Source: CBFGRU01 sp965651255 (GTDB lineage: Bacteria > Planctomycetota > Phycisphaerae > Phycisphaerales > SM1A02). Taken from it: DNA of 19,246 nucleotides. Made by a program: the position numbers and the translations under genes. This document shows positions 8,966-15,509 of the stretch, in pieces. The DNA lies in the NCBI GenBank assembly GCA_965651255.1, contig CBFGRU010000027.1, positions 1-19,246 of the forward strand, read 5' to 3'. How positions within the stretch are numbered: position 1 is the stretch's first letter; every line of letters starts with the position of its first letter. A model generated the notes under the pieces. It did no database searches. It saw only the letters and a program-made list of their open reading frames with translations, and was not told where the DNA came from.

Positions 8966-9655
8966 TTACCTCGTCGCGGGCAGGATCAGCCGAGTCATCA
9001 GTTGCGCAACGGGACTAAGCGGTGAAGGCAGATTGTCGGCCGCACACCACATGAGTTCCGCGTATTCACTGGTGGGCGGCTCATCTTCAGATGAAGTAAT
9101 GCGCAACCGGAAGATGATCTCCCACGTGCGCAGCACATCGTCGTAGATCAGAGCGACATGAGATGGCTCGCCAACCGCGCGCAGGCCGGTCTCTTCGTAC
9201 AACTCGGTGATAATCGTTTCGGCGGGTGTCGTCCCCGGTTCGACGACACCGCCCGGCGCGAACTCCCACATTGATTTGTAATGCGCAACGCGCTCGGACC
9301 GTTTGCCGAGAAGGTAGCGGCCATCGCGCTCGACGAGGCCCTTTGTCCCCAGCGGCCGCACGCCGAGGTCGAGCGCGGCGTCCTGCACGGCGTGAAAGCG
9401 GTAGGCGCAATCCGCCACGTGCAGCACCGCCCCGCCGTAGCCGTTGCGATGCACGCCGAGGACGTGGAGGAACCGGCCATCAAAGTACGCAGGATTGCTC
9501 GCGCAGAGCTTCGCCCATCGCCGTTCCACTTCATCGAGGTCCGCGCGCTCCGGCACGAACGGCGTGTCGGCGAGGTGCAGCACCGCCGGCCGGCGGAGCA
9601 GGATGAGTCGGGAGGCCGGTTGCTGGTGCGCGCAGTTGCTCACTGGCGTTACCAT
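8966..9655 (-). CDS. Nudix hydrolase with altered Nudix box and N-terminal extension
   Basis: This is a 229-residue protein with the Nudix motif at residues 136-158 (GVVEPGTTPAETIITELYEE, then TGL). The metal-binding glutamates E151, E154 and E155 are present. Compared with the consensus GX5EX7REUXEEXGU, the first E is T142 and the R is T150. Nudix enzymes split nucleoside diphosphates linked to another group. The roughly 100-residue N-terminal part (ERRWAKLCASNPAYFDGRF, then a run to YRFHAVQDA) resembles the W...NP..F.G layout I recall from UDP-sugar Nudix proteins such as NUDT22; this is a weak, memory-based match. The stop is TAA at 8966-8968. The ATG at 9655 lies 5 bp from the divergent methyltransferase start, so its promoter must overlap that gene or the start is downstream. 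No Shine-Dalgarno is visible. Confidence 0.8.
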   Translation of the reverse strand: MVTPVSNCAHQQPASRLILLRRPAVLHLADTPFVPERADLDEVERRWAKLCASNPAYFDGRFLHVLGVHRNGYGGAVLHVADCAYRFHAVQDAALDLGVRPLGTKGLVERDGRYLLGKRSERVAHYKSMWEFAPGGVVEPGTTPAETIITELYEETGLRAVGEPSHVALIYDDVLRTWEIIFRLRITSSEDEPPTSEYAELMWCAADNLPSPLSPVAQLMTRLILPATR

Positions 9656-9660
9656 ATCGC

Positions 9661-10323
9661 ATGGCGCCCGATCTGACGAACATGCGCGAAGTCACTTTCA
9701 CGCACGATGCGACTCGATTGCATGTGGTGCTGCCACGCGCTGCGGAGGAACTGATTGATGAAGCGCGCTTCGCGGTCGATGAGTTTCTGCCGTACTGGGC
9801 GGACCTGTGGCCATCCGCGACCGCGCTCGCGCGGTATCTGCTGGATCACCCGGAGGTGTCGGACGATGTGAGCATCATCGAACTCGGCGCGGGCGTCGCG
9901 CTGCCCTCGCTCGCGTTGCGATCGCTGGGACGCGACCCGCTGGTCACCGACTGGACGGAGGAAGCGCTGGTGTATGCACAGTCGAACATCACGCTCAACG
10001 GATTTGACGCCGCACGCACCGCCTTGCTCGATTGGCACCATCCGCCCGAAGACCTTGGACTATTCGATCTTGCCATCGGCGCAGATCTGGTGTACGAAGC
10101 GCGGAATGCGGAGGTCCTCGCGCATCGACTGCCGCAGATTCTCACACCGACCGGCCGGTTCCTGATCGCGGATCCCGGACGTTCGCATTTCGCTGTTTTC
10201 TGCCACCGATTGCAGCGCGATGGATGGTTGATGACCGAACTCGCGGCGATCGACGAACCGCAGGAAACGGCGAACGGGGTGAGAATGAGCACAATTCGGA
10301 TTGTGGAGTTTCGGCGTGGGTGA
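9661..10323 (+). CDS. Class I SAM-dependent methyltransferase (METTL/Methyltransf_16-like)
   Basis: The product has 220 residues. The AdoMet-binding motif I is IIELGAGVALPSLAL at about 72-86, with an acidic D97 at the end of strand 2 and DLAIGADLVYE at 136-146 as the motif-IV-like site. The upstream PYWADLWPSATALARYLLD segment (44-62) is the hallmark of the family that includes protein-lysine methyltransferases such as METTL20 (ETF-beta lysine methyltransferase) and METTL21. A protein-lysine or small-molecule target is plausible; the substrate is not determined. The ATG at 9661 has TACCAT 5 bp upstream and no Shine-Dalgarno; an ATG at 9682 is an alternative. The stop codon TGA (10321-10323) abuts the convergent VOC gene stop without a spare base. 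Confidence 0.8.
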   Translation: MAPDLTNMREVTFTHDATRLHVVLPRAAEELIDEARFAVDEFLPYWADLWPSATALARYLLDHPEVSDDVSIIELGAGVALPSLALRSLGRDPLVTDWTEEALVYAQSNITLNGFDAARTALLDWHHPPEDLGLFDLAIGADLVYEARNAEVLAHRLPQILTPTGRFLIADPGRSHFAVFCHRLQRDGWLMTELAAIDEPQETANGVRMSTIRIVEFRRG

Positions 10324-10716
10324 TCACGATGTTCCCGCCTGCCACAGCGCGCAGACCGCGCCGGCGGGATCACGAATGACTGCCGATCGGCCGTACTGAT
10401 CGTTTCCGCGCGGGCCGTGGATCACTTCGCCGCCGTGCGCCTTCACCGTTTCGAGACTCGCATCGAGATCGGCAACAACGATATAGATCATCCACGCATT
10501 CGGAAGTCCTGCGTTCGACCCGCGCGCATGACAGATCCCCGCAACGGGCGCGCCATCGGGCCCCGGCACCATGTTGAAGTCCTCGTAGCCGCCCATGTCG
10601 CAGCCCTCTGCCTTCCAGCCGACGACTGCGGAATAGAAGTCGCGAAGGTTGACCGCATCGTCAACCGCGATGTCGATCCAGCCGACGCTGCCAGGTTTGG
10701 GTGTGCTGGTAGTCAT
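10324..10716 (-). CDS. VOC-superfamily (glyoxalase/bleomycin-resistance fold) protein
   Basis: From the ATG at 10716 the product has 130 residues, a typical single VOC module of two beta-alpha-beta-beta-beta units: GSVGWIDIAVDDAVNLRDFY...VVGW in the first and AWMIYIVVADLDASLETVKA...GGEVIHGP in the second, ending in RDPAGAVCALW. The FY-x-x-VVGW and DPAGA signatures are those of small cytoplasmic VOC proteins. Reaction and substrate are unknown; the family includes lyases, dioxygenases and drug-binding proteins. The reading frame stays open upstream to 10911, but conserved sequence begins at MTTSTPKPG. The chosen ATG has TACGCT exactly 6 bp before it and no Shine-Dalgarno. Confidence 0.85.
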   Translation of the reverse strand: MTTSTPKPGSVGWIDIAVDDAVNLRDFYSAVVGWKAEGCDMGGYEDFNMVPGPDGAPVAGICHARGSNAGLPNAWMIYIVVADLDASLETVKAHGGEVIHGPRGNDQYGRSAVIRDPAGAVCALWQAGTS

Positions 10717-10722
10717 CAACAC

Positions 10723-10728
10723 AGCGTA
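10723..10728 (-). promoter_or_regulatory. Candidate leaderless-type -10 hexamer (TACGCT, minus strand)
   Basis: On the minus strand TACGCT is followed by GTGTTG and then the ATG at 10716. The 6 bp gap equals that at 179, 2344 and 13269. No -35 match is seen. Confidence 0.28.
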
Positions 10729-10815
10729 CCAAATCAGAACAAATGGACCCGCCCTAATGAGTCCTAATCGTCGATTGAAAGAAATAGCCATATAAATTGC
10801 ACTTTCAAGGCTTGA

Positions 10816-10840
10816 CACTCTGTTCTGATCGGGCAGAGTG
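10816..10840. promoter_or_regulatory. Perfect 7-11-7 inverted repeat upstream of the PEP-CTERM-like gene
   Basis: CACTCTG at 10816-10822 and CAGAGTG at 10834-10840 are perfect inverted copies with an 11-base spacer. The left arm overlaps a consensus-like TTGACA (10812-10817), but no -10 follows at the right distance. The spacer region shares TGTTCTGAT (10821-10829) with an inverted copy at 10733-10741 next to the VOC gene. It may be an operator or, if transcribed, a leader hairpin. Confidence 0.4.
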
Positions 10841-10855
10841 GAAAAAGACCAAACA

Positions 10856-10875
10856 GAATACGGATTCCAGTATTC
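10856..10875 (+). promoter_or_regulatory. Hairpin (6 bp stem, 8-base loop) directly before a strong ribosome-binding site
   Basis: GAATAC at 10856-10861 pairs with GTATTC at 10870-10875. The very next bases are AGGAGG (10876-10881), 9 bp before the ATG at 10891. A stem that ends on the Shine-Dalgarno could affect ribosome access. The stem is A+T-containing and only moderately stable. Confidence 0.4.
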
Positions 10876-10890
10876 AGGAGGGAGAGGGAT

Positions 10891-11709
10891 ATGGGATCGA
10901 TACGGAATCAACGTTCATCGTCTATCGTGGCGCCGTGCATCATCGGCACGGCAGTTGCGTCGGCGATGGCCCTCAGCGCGCACGCAGACATCCTTGAGAT
11001 CATCGCGACGGATGCGGGCTTTGTCACCGAGGCCGGCGGATCGGCGAAGGGTGATGGCACAATCGTGCCGATGGCGACGTTCAATTACTCCGTCGGTTGG
11101 GAATTGCACTACGGCGAAGGCGCGCTCTTCACACCGCTCGAGCCGATGAATCGCAAGAACTACTTTGTGTTCGATCTGACCGGCGTGACCACGCCGATCA
11201 CGAAAGCCGCGTTCGTCGTCAACGCGGGGATCTACGAGAGTCCGGATGATCTCGAGGTGCTCGTCCTGCATGCGCCGGGTGATCCCGGTGCAGCGCTCGC
11301 GGATGCTTCGTTTCTATATGAAGCCAACACGATCGGGCCGACCGAGTTCGATGAACTGACGGATCCAGCGATTATGGTCGCGATGGCGATGTACGGCACG
11401 CTCACCGACGGTCCGGCGATCGGGTCGACGATGATCTCCGCCGACGATGACGAGACAGATTTGATCATCTCGATCGACCCCGATTACCTGAATGGCTTCC
11501 TCGGCAAGAAGGTGATCTTCGGCGGCGTCATCCCCTCGCTCGAAATGATGGGTACGCCCGAAGCGGTGATGGGTTTCACCGGGCCGGACATTCCCGGCGG
11601 CGATCCGCTCACGCCGAAACTGTTTCTCGAGACGATTCCCTCACCGGGTACGGCAATTGTGCTTTTCGGCGCCATGCTCGTCGGCGCACGGCGACGGCGT
11701 CGCGCGTGA
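10891..11709 (+). CDS. Secreted protein with PEP-CTERM-like sorting tail
   Basis: The gene encodes 272 residues. A Sec signal peptide is evident: a basic start (MGSIRNQR), a hydrophobic stretch to about residue 30, and a probable cut after AHA (residue 32). The mature part is acidic and has no motif I recognise; its beta-rich, G/D/T-rich composition suits an extracellular or surface protein. The last 23 residues (250-272) have the three-part PEP-CTERM layout: PSPGT, a hydrophobic segment (AIVLFGAMLVGA) and an RRRRR cluster. Such tails are thought to be handled by exosortase-type systems; planctomycetes carry many variants. Here PSPG replaces the PEP core. Translation should be strong: AGGAGG lies 9 bp before the ATG. 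The gene converges on the aldehyde dehydrogenase gene with 9 bp between stops. Confidence 0.8.
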   Translation: MGSIRNQRSSSIVAPCIIGTAVASAMALSAHADILEIIATDAGFVTEAGGSAKGDGTIVPMATFNYSVGWELHYGEGALFTPLEPMNRKNYFVFDLTGVTTPITKAAFVVNAGIYESPDDLEVLVLHAPGDPGAALADASFLYEANTIGPTEFDELTDPAIMVAMAMYGTLTDGPAIGSTMISADDDETDLIISIDPDYLNGFLGKKVIFGGVIPSLEMMGTPEAVMGFTGPDIPGGDPLTPKLFLETIPSPGTAIVLFGAMLVGARRRRRA

Positions 11710-11718
11710 GCGTTCGTC

Positions 11719-13269
11719 TCAACCAAACTGAATCCCTTGCGCGAGCGGGAGGTCATCGCCCCAGTTAATCGTGCACGTCTGGCGGCGCATGTAGTGTTTC
11801 CAGGCATCGCTGCCGGATTCGCGTCCGCCGCCGGTGTCCTTTTCACCGCCGAATGCCCCACCAATCTCCGCACCACTGGTGCCGATATTGACATTCGCAA
11901 TGCCGCAGTCGGAACCGGCGTGCGAAAGAAACCGTTCAGCGCTGCGAACGGAATCGGTGAATATCGCGCTGGATAGCCCCTGATCAACCGAGTTCTGGAG
12001 GGCGATGGCATCACCAAGGTGATCAAACTCGTAGATGTAAAGAATGGGTGCGAAAGTTTCTTCCCGCGCGATTGCAGGGTCGCTTCCTTTCGGAATGCGG
12101 ATGATGGTGGGCTCGACGAAGTTGCCGGGCCGATCATTGAATCTGTCGATACCTTCTGTACCTCCGCAGAGGATGTGCCCGCCCTCTTCACTGGCGCGAA
12201 TCACTGCCCTTCGCATGGATTCGACCGCCTCCGGATTAATCAGTGGTCCCATGAGTGTTTGGGAATCCAAGGGATCACCGATCCGGACTGATTGATAACC
12301 GGTCACCAGTTGCGCTGTAAGTTTCTCAACGACATCGGAGTGGCAGATTACTCGGCGAGTTGTTGTACACCTCTGACCCGCGGTGCCGACCGCGCCGAAC
12401 AGGATGCCGCGCACCGCAAGCTCGATATTTGCATCGTTCATGACGATGATTGCATTGTTTCCGCCAAGTTCGAGCAGTGATCTCCCGAGGCGTTCCGCGA
12501 CTCGCGCGCCAACATGGCGCCCCATGCGGCACGAACCCGTTGCGGAAATCAGCGGCAGTCGACGATCGGCAATCAGCGCCTCGCCGACCTCCTCATCGCT
12601 GCCGATGACCAATGCGAAGATGTCTTCCGCGTTGCCGGCCGAAGGTTTGAACACATCCTGTTCGCGCATCACCGCGTGAGCGATGCGTGTCATCGCCACA
12701 GCGCAGAGTGGGGTGGCGAGTGACGGTTTCCAGATCATCGCGTTACCGCACACTGCAGCGAGCATTGCATTCCACGCCCAAACCGCGACGGGAAAATTAA
12801 ATGCGGTGATGATGCCGATCGTACCGAGCGGATGCCACTGTTCATACATTCGATGCTGCGGCCGCTCGGAATGCATCGAGAGTCCATAGAGTTGGCGCGA
12901 CAGCCCGACGGCAAAGTCAGCGATATCAATGCACTCCTGGACTTCGCCGAGGCCTTCAGCGCGGATCTTTCCCATTTCGAGCGTGACGAGTTCGCCCAGT
13001 GACTCCTTCTGCTCACGGAAGGCATTGCCGATCAGACGCACGATCTCACCACGCTTGGGTGCGGGAAGAATCCGCCACTCGCGCTGGACTTGTTCGCTGC
13101 GATTGATCTGATCATTCAACTCAGCGCGAGACTGCAATCTGACAGATGCCAACAGTTCACCGGTTGCCGGATTCACCGATTGAACTGCCCTTTCTGGGGC
13201 GAGATGAGCGGGAATGATCCGCGAATCGGTAATGAGGCCGAGATTCTCAATCAACGGATGTCTTTTCAT
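11719..13269 (-). CDS. ALDH7-type aldehyde dehydrogenase (alpha-aminoadipic semialdehyde dehydrogenase-like)
   Basis: The product (516 aa) is full length for an NAD(P)+-dependent aldehyde dehydrogenase. It shows the ITAFNFPVAVWAWN stretch with N158, K181 in WKPS, the catalytic base E267 in LLELGGNN and the nucleophile C301 in GTAGQRCTTTRR. The end, TSGAEIGGAFGGEKDTGGGR followed by ESGSDAWKHYMRRQTCTINW, is characteristic of the ALDH7/antiquitin group, whose members oxidise alpha-aminoadipic semialdehyde in lysine breakdown or betaine aldehyde in osmolyte synthesis. No lysine-pathway neighbour is present, so the substrate is inferred from the family. The ATG at 13269 lacks a Shine-Dalgarno but has TACCCT exactly 6 bp upstream. 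tRNA-Thr lies 37 bp upstream on the same strand. Confidence 0.92.
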   Translation of the reverse strand: MKRHPLIENLGLITDSRIIPAHLAPERAVQSVNPATGELLASVRLQSRAELNDQINRSEQVQREWRILPAPKRGEIVRLIGNAFREQKESLGELVTLEMGKIRAEGLGEVQECIDIADFAVGLSRQLYGLSMHSERPQHRMYEQWHPLGTIGIITAFNFPVAVWAWNAMLAAVCGNAMIWKPSLATPLCAVAMTRIAHAVMREQDVFKPSAGNAEDIFALVIGSDEEVGEALIADRRLPLISATGSCRMGRHVGARVAERLGRSLLELGGNNAIIVMNDANIELAVRGILFGAVGTAGQRCTTTRRVICHSDVVEKLTAQLVTGYQSVRIGDPLDSQTLMGPLINPEAVESMRRAVIRASEEGGHILCGGTEGIDRFNDRPGNFVEPTIIRIPKGSDPAIAREETFAPILYIYEFDHLGDAIALQNSVDQGLSSAIFTDSVRSAERFLSHAGSDCGIANVNIGTSGAEIGGAFGGEKDTGGGRESGSDAWKHYMRRQTCTINWGDDLPLAQGIQFG

Positions 13270-13275
13270 AAAGAC

Positions 13276-13281
13276 AGGGTA
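13276..13281 (-). promoter_or_regulatory. Candidate leaderless-type -10 hexamer (TACCCT, minus strand)
   Basis: On the minus strand TACCCT is followed by GTCTTT and then the ATG at 13269. No Shine-Dalgarno is visible between tRNA-Thr and this ATG. If used, the aldehyde dehydrogenase gene would be transcribed apart from the tRNA. Confidence 0.28.
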
Positions 13282-13306
13282 GCGGACATCAGTTGCGTTG
13301 GAAGAA

Positions 13307-13379
13307 AGCCGCCGGGGGGATTCGAACCCCCGACCTCGAGATTACAAGTCACGCGCTCTGCCAACTGAGCTACGGCGGC
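13307..13379 (-). tRNA. tRNA-Thr (anticodon UGU)
   Basis: On the minus strand the cloverleaf is complete: acceptor GCCGCCG pairing with CGGCGGC, D-arm GCTC-AGTTGGCA-GAGC, anticodon loop CTTGTAA (anticodon TGT, reading ACA and other ACN codons), variable loop AGGTC, T-arm GGGGG-TTCGAAT-CCCCC, discriminator U73. The 3' CCA is not encoded. The anticodon stem is CGTGA/TCTCG, which leaves a U29-U41 mismatch in the middle; all other stems pair fully. It lies 52 bp after the mnmG stop and 37 bp before the aldehyde dehydrogenase ATG. Confidence 0.96.
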
Positions 13380-13406
13380 GAAGGGATCTGATTGACTCGA
13401 ACGCTG

Positions 13407-13435
13407 AGGATATGTCTGCAGCGCAGATGCTTCAA
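13407..13435 (-). promoter_or_regulatory. Candidate promoter for tRNA-Thr
   Basis: On the minus strand TTGAAG (13430-13435) and TATCCT (13407-13412) are 17 bp apart. Transcription would start near 13400, about 20 bp before the mature tRNA. The -35 overlaps the mnmG stop codon. Each hexamer matches the consensus at four of six positions, so the call is moderate. Confidence 0.4.
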
Positions 13436-15432
13436 CCACTTGAACCGGCGGTTGCACATCTGTTGCGCTCATCACAACGGCGCAAGGCGACGGCCAGGAG
13501 AGTGAGATCGGCCGGTGTGACGCCCGCCAGACGACTTGCCTGTCCCATGGTTGATGGTCGAAACTTCTCGAGAACCTCAGCCGCTTCGCGGCGCAGACCA
13601 TTCAGCGCCAGGAAGTCAATGCTCTTGGGCAATCGTGTATTCTCAAGCTTCTGCTGACGCTTGACTTCCGCTTGCTGGCGGTGAACGTAGCCCGCGTATC
13701 GAATGTCATTCATGACTCGTTCGAGCAAACGTGCCGGCACCGCGTTTGAAAGGTGCTCCTGAAGATCCTTCACTGAAACGTCTGGCCTGCGCAGCCAATC
13801 GGCGAGAGTCCGCCCATCTCGCCGCTGGTTGAGCAAGGTTCGGTGCAACTCATCCATCTGGCGACGACGCCCTTCATACTCCCGCAAGCGAGTTTCCCCT
13901 ACGAGGCCCAGCGACGCGCCGCGTCGAGTAAGGCGCTCATCCGCGTTGTCTGCACGGAGCAGGAGGCGATATTCTGCGCGGCTCGTAAACAGTCGATACG
14001 GCTCGCGCGGCGTCTTCGTGACCAGATCATCAAGCATGACGCCGATGTAGGCCTCATCACGTGCGAAATGCACGCGGTCCTCTTCAAGCGCAAGTCGTGC
14101 CGCATTCAATCCAGCGACGACACCTTGTGCAGCCGCCTCCTCGTAACCAGTGGTGCAGTTGATCTGACCTGCCAGGAACAGGCCATGGATTCGCTTCGTC
14201 ATGCAGGTTGCATCGATCTGGTGAGGCCAGACCATGTCGTACTCAACCGCGTAGCCCCACCGCAGCACTTCAGCATGCTCACAGCCCGGCATCGAGTGAA
14301 TAAGTCGTTCCTGAACATCAATGGGAAGTGATGTCGAAATGCCATTGCAATACACCTCGCGAGTGTGAAGTGATTCGGGCTCGAGAAAGACATGATGCGA
14401 TTCGCGCTGGGCGAAGCGAACAACTTTGTCCTCAATGCTCGGGCAATACCGCGGTCCACACTCGGCATCGATCTGTCCGGCGTACATCGGCGCGCGGTGG
14501 AGGTTCGCGCGGATGAGGTCGTGGGCATCGGGCGTCGTCTGCGTCTGGTAGCAGGAGATCTGCGGCATTTCAGGAAAGCGCGCCTGCGGCATCGCTAGGG
14601 GAGAACGATCGCTGAATGGATATGGATTCGCATCGCCGCGTTGCTCAACGAGCGAACTCCAGTCGATTGTGTCTGCTCTGAGTCGCGGCGGCGTGCCGGT
14701 CTTCAGCCGACCGAGCTCGAACCCAAGGTGGCGCAAGGTCTTGGAGATACCAACGGCCGCGCCCTCATCGACCCGACCACCGCTCGTCTTCTTCGCTCCG
14801 GTGTGCATCAGCCCGCGCATGAATGTACCGGTCGTGAGCACAACCGCGGCCGATTGCAGAATCACGGACGAGTGGTGGCGAACCTGTTCGAGCGGTTTGC
14901 GCGGATAGATCGGCTGCGCCTGTGTTTCGTTTCGGAGATTGTTCTCGGCCTGTGCGTAATCGGCATGGACAACTCCCGCGCCAGCGGGCAGTCGCACGCC
15001 GATGAGGCGCCCGCGCTCGATGAGCAGATCGTCTACCGTCGCCGCCCACACATCGAGGTTCGGTCGTGTTGCGAGCAGACGCTGCACTTCGGCGCGATAC
15101 GCGTACTTGTCGGCCTGGGCGCGCGGACCCCAGACGGCTGCACCTTTGGATGTGTTCAGCATGCGGAACTGAATGCCAGTCGCGTCGATTGCGCGGCCCA
15201 TCACGCCACCCAGGGTATCGATCTCGCGCACGACCTGACCCTTGCCGAGTCCGCCGATCGCGGGATTGCACGACATCGAGCCGATCTTCGACGGGTCCAT
15301 CGTGACAAGCGCCACGCGCGATGCTTCGTCTCCTCGGCGCGCAAGCACGTTGGCGGCCGCCCAGGCAGCTTCGACACCGGCATGACCTCCGCCAATCACG
15401 ATGACTTCATAGTGCGAACGAGTAGTGCACAT
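13432..15432 (-). CDS. mnmG: tRNA uridine-5-carboxymethylaminomethyl modification enzyme MnmG (GidA)
   Basis: MnmG, with MnmE, adds the (carboxymethyl)aminomethyl group to the wobble uridine of a set of tRNAs, using FAD and a folate. From the ATG at 15432 the product has 666 residues (E. coli 629). FAD-binding IGGGHAGVEAA is at about 13-23. Family signatures follow: GGLGKGQVVREIDTLGG (60-76), VWGPRAQADKYAY (100-112), SGGRVDEGAAVGIS (217-230), GRLKTGTPPRL (241-251) and GPRYCPSIEDK with C330 (326-336). An extra stretch of about 36 residues lies at 152-190 between the FAD-domain strands. In the near-invariant GQINGTTGYEEA box the glycine is C426. The frame is open upstream to 15582, but the MCTTRSHYEVIVIGGG start fits the family. 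mnmE is not in the window. TATCAT ends 8 bp before the ATG and no Shine-Dalgarno is present. Confidence 0.96.
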   Translation of the reverse strand: MCTTRSHYEVIVIGGGHAGVEAAWAAANVLARRGDEASRVALVTMDPSKIGSMSCNPAIGGLGKGQVVREIDTLGGVMGRAIDATGIQFRMLNTSKGAAVWGPRAQADKYAYRAEVQRLLATRPNLDVWAATVDDLLIERGRLIGVRLPAGAGVVHADYAQAENNLRNETQAQPIYPRKPLEQVRHHSSVILQSAAVVLTTGTFMRGLMHTGAKKTSGGRVDEGAAVGISKTLRHLGFELGRLKTGTPPRLRADTIDWSSLVEQRGDANPYPFSDRSPLAMPQARFPEMPQISCYQTQTTPDAHDLIRANLHRAPMYAGQIDAECGPRYCPSIEDKVVRFAQRESHHVFLEPESLHTREVYCNGISTSLPIDVQERLIHSMPGCEHAEVLRWGYAVEYDMVWPHQIDATCMTKRIHGLFLAGQINCTTGYEEAAAQGVVAGLNAARLALEEDRVHFARDEAYIGVMLDDLVTKTPREPYRLFTSRAEYRLLLRADNADERLTRRGASLGLVGETRLREYEGRRRQMDELHRTLLNQRRDGRTLADWLRRPDVSVKDLQEHLSNAVPARLLERVMNDIRYAGYVHRQQAEVKRQQKLENTRLPKSIDFLALNGLRREAAEVLEKFRPSTMGQASRLAGVTPADLTLLAVALRRCDERNRCATAGSSG

Positions 15433-15440
15433 GACACCCA

Positions 15441-15446
15441 ATGATA
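15441..15446 (-). promoter_or_regulatory. Candidate -10 hexamer of mnmG (TATCAT, minus strand)
   Basis: TATCAT matches the -10 consensus at five of six positions and ends 8 bp before the mnmG ATG, so the leader would be only about 2 nt. A weak TTCAGC lies 17 bp further upstream. It sits in the 77 bp between mnmG and the likely start of the divergent glycosyltransferase. Confidence 0.35.
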
Positions 15447-15509
15447 GGAGGCCTCGGCGACCTGCTGAAACGAACGACCTATCCTCACAGCCGATCTGCA
15501 CGTCAGCGG

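Noticed and set aside
10812..10840. Full sigma70 promoter built on TTGACA at 10812-10817.
   Set aside because: At 16-18 bp downstream only CAGAGT, AGAGTG or GAGTGG is found, which is not a -10 element.
10717..10911. N-terminal extension of the VOC protein up to 10911.
   Set aside because: The extension has no similarity to the family, would overlap the PEP-CTERM-like start, and family similarity starts at MTTSTPKPG.
14641..15444. Long open frame on the plus strand opposite mnmG.
   Set aside because: The minus strand encodes unmistakable MnmG; the plus-strand product has no recognisable domain and no start signal.
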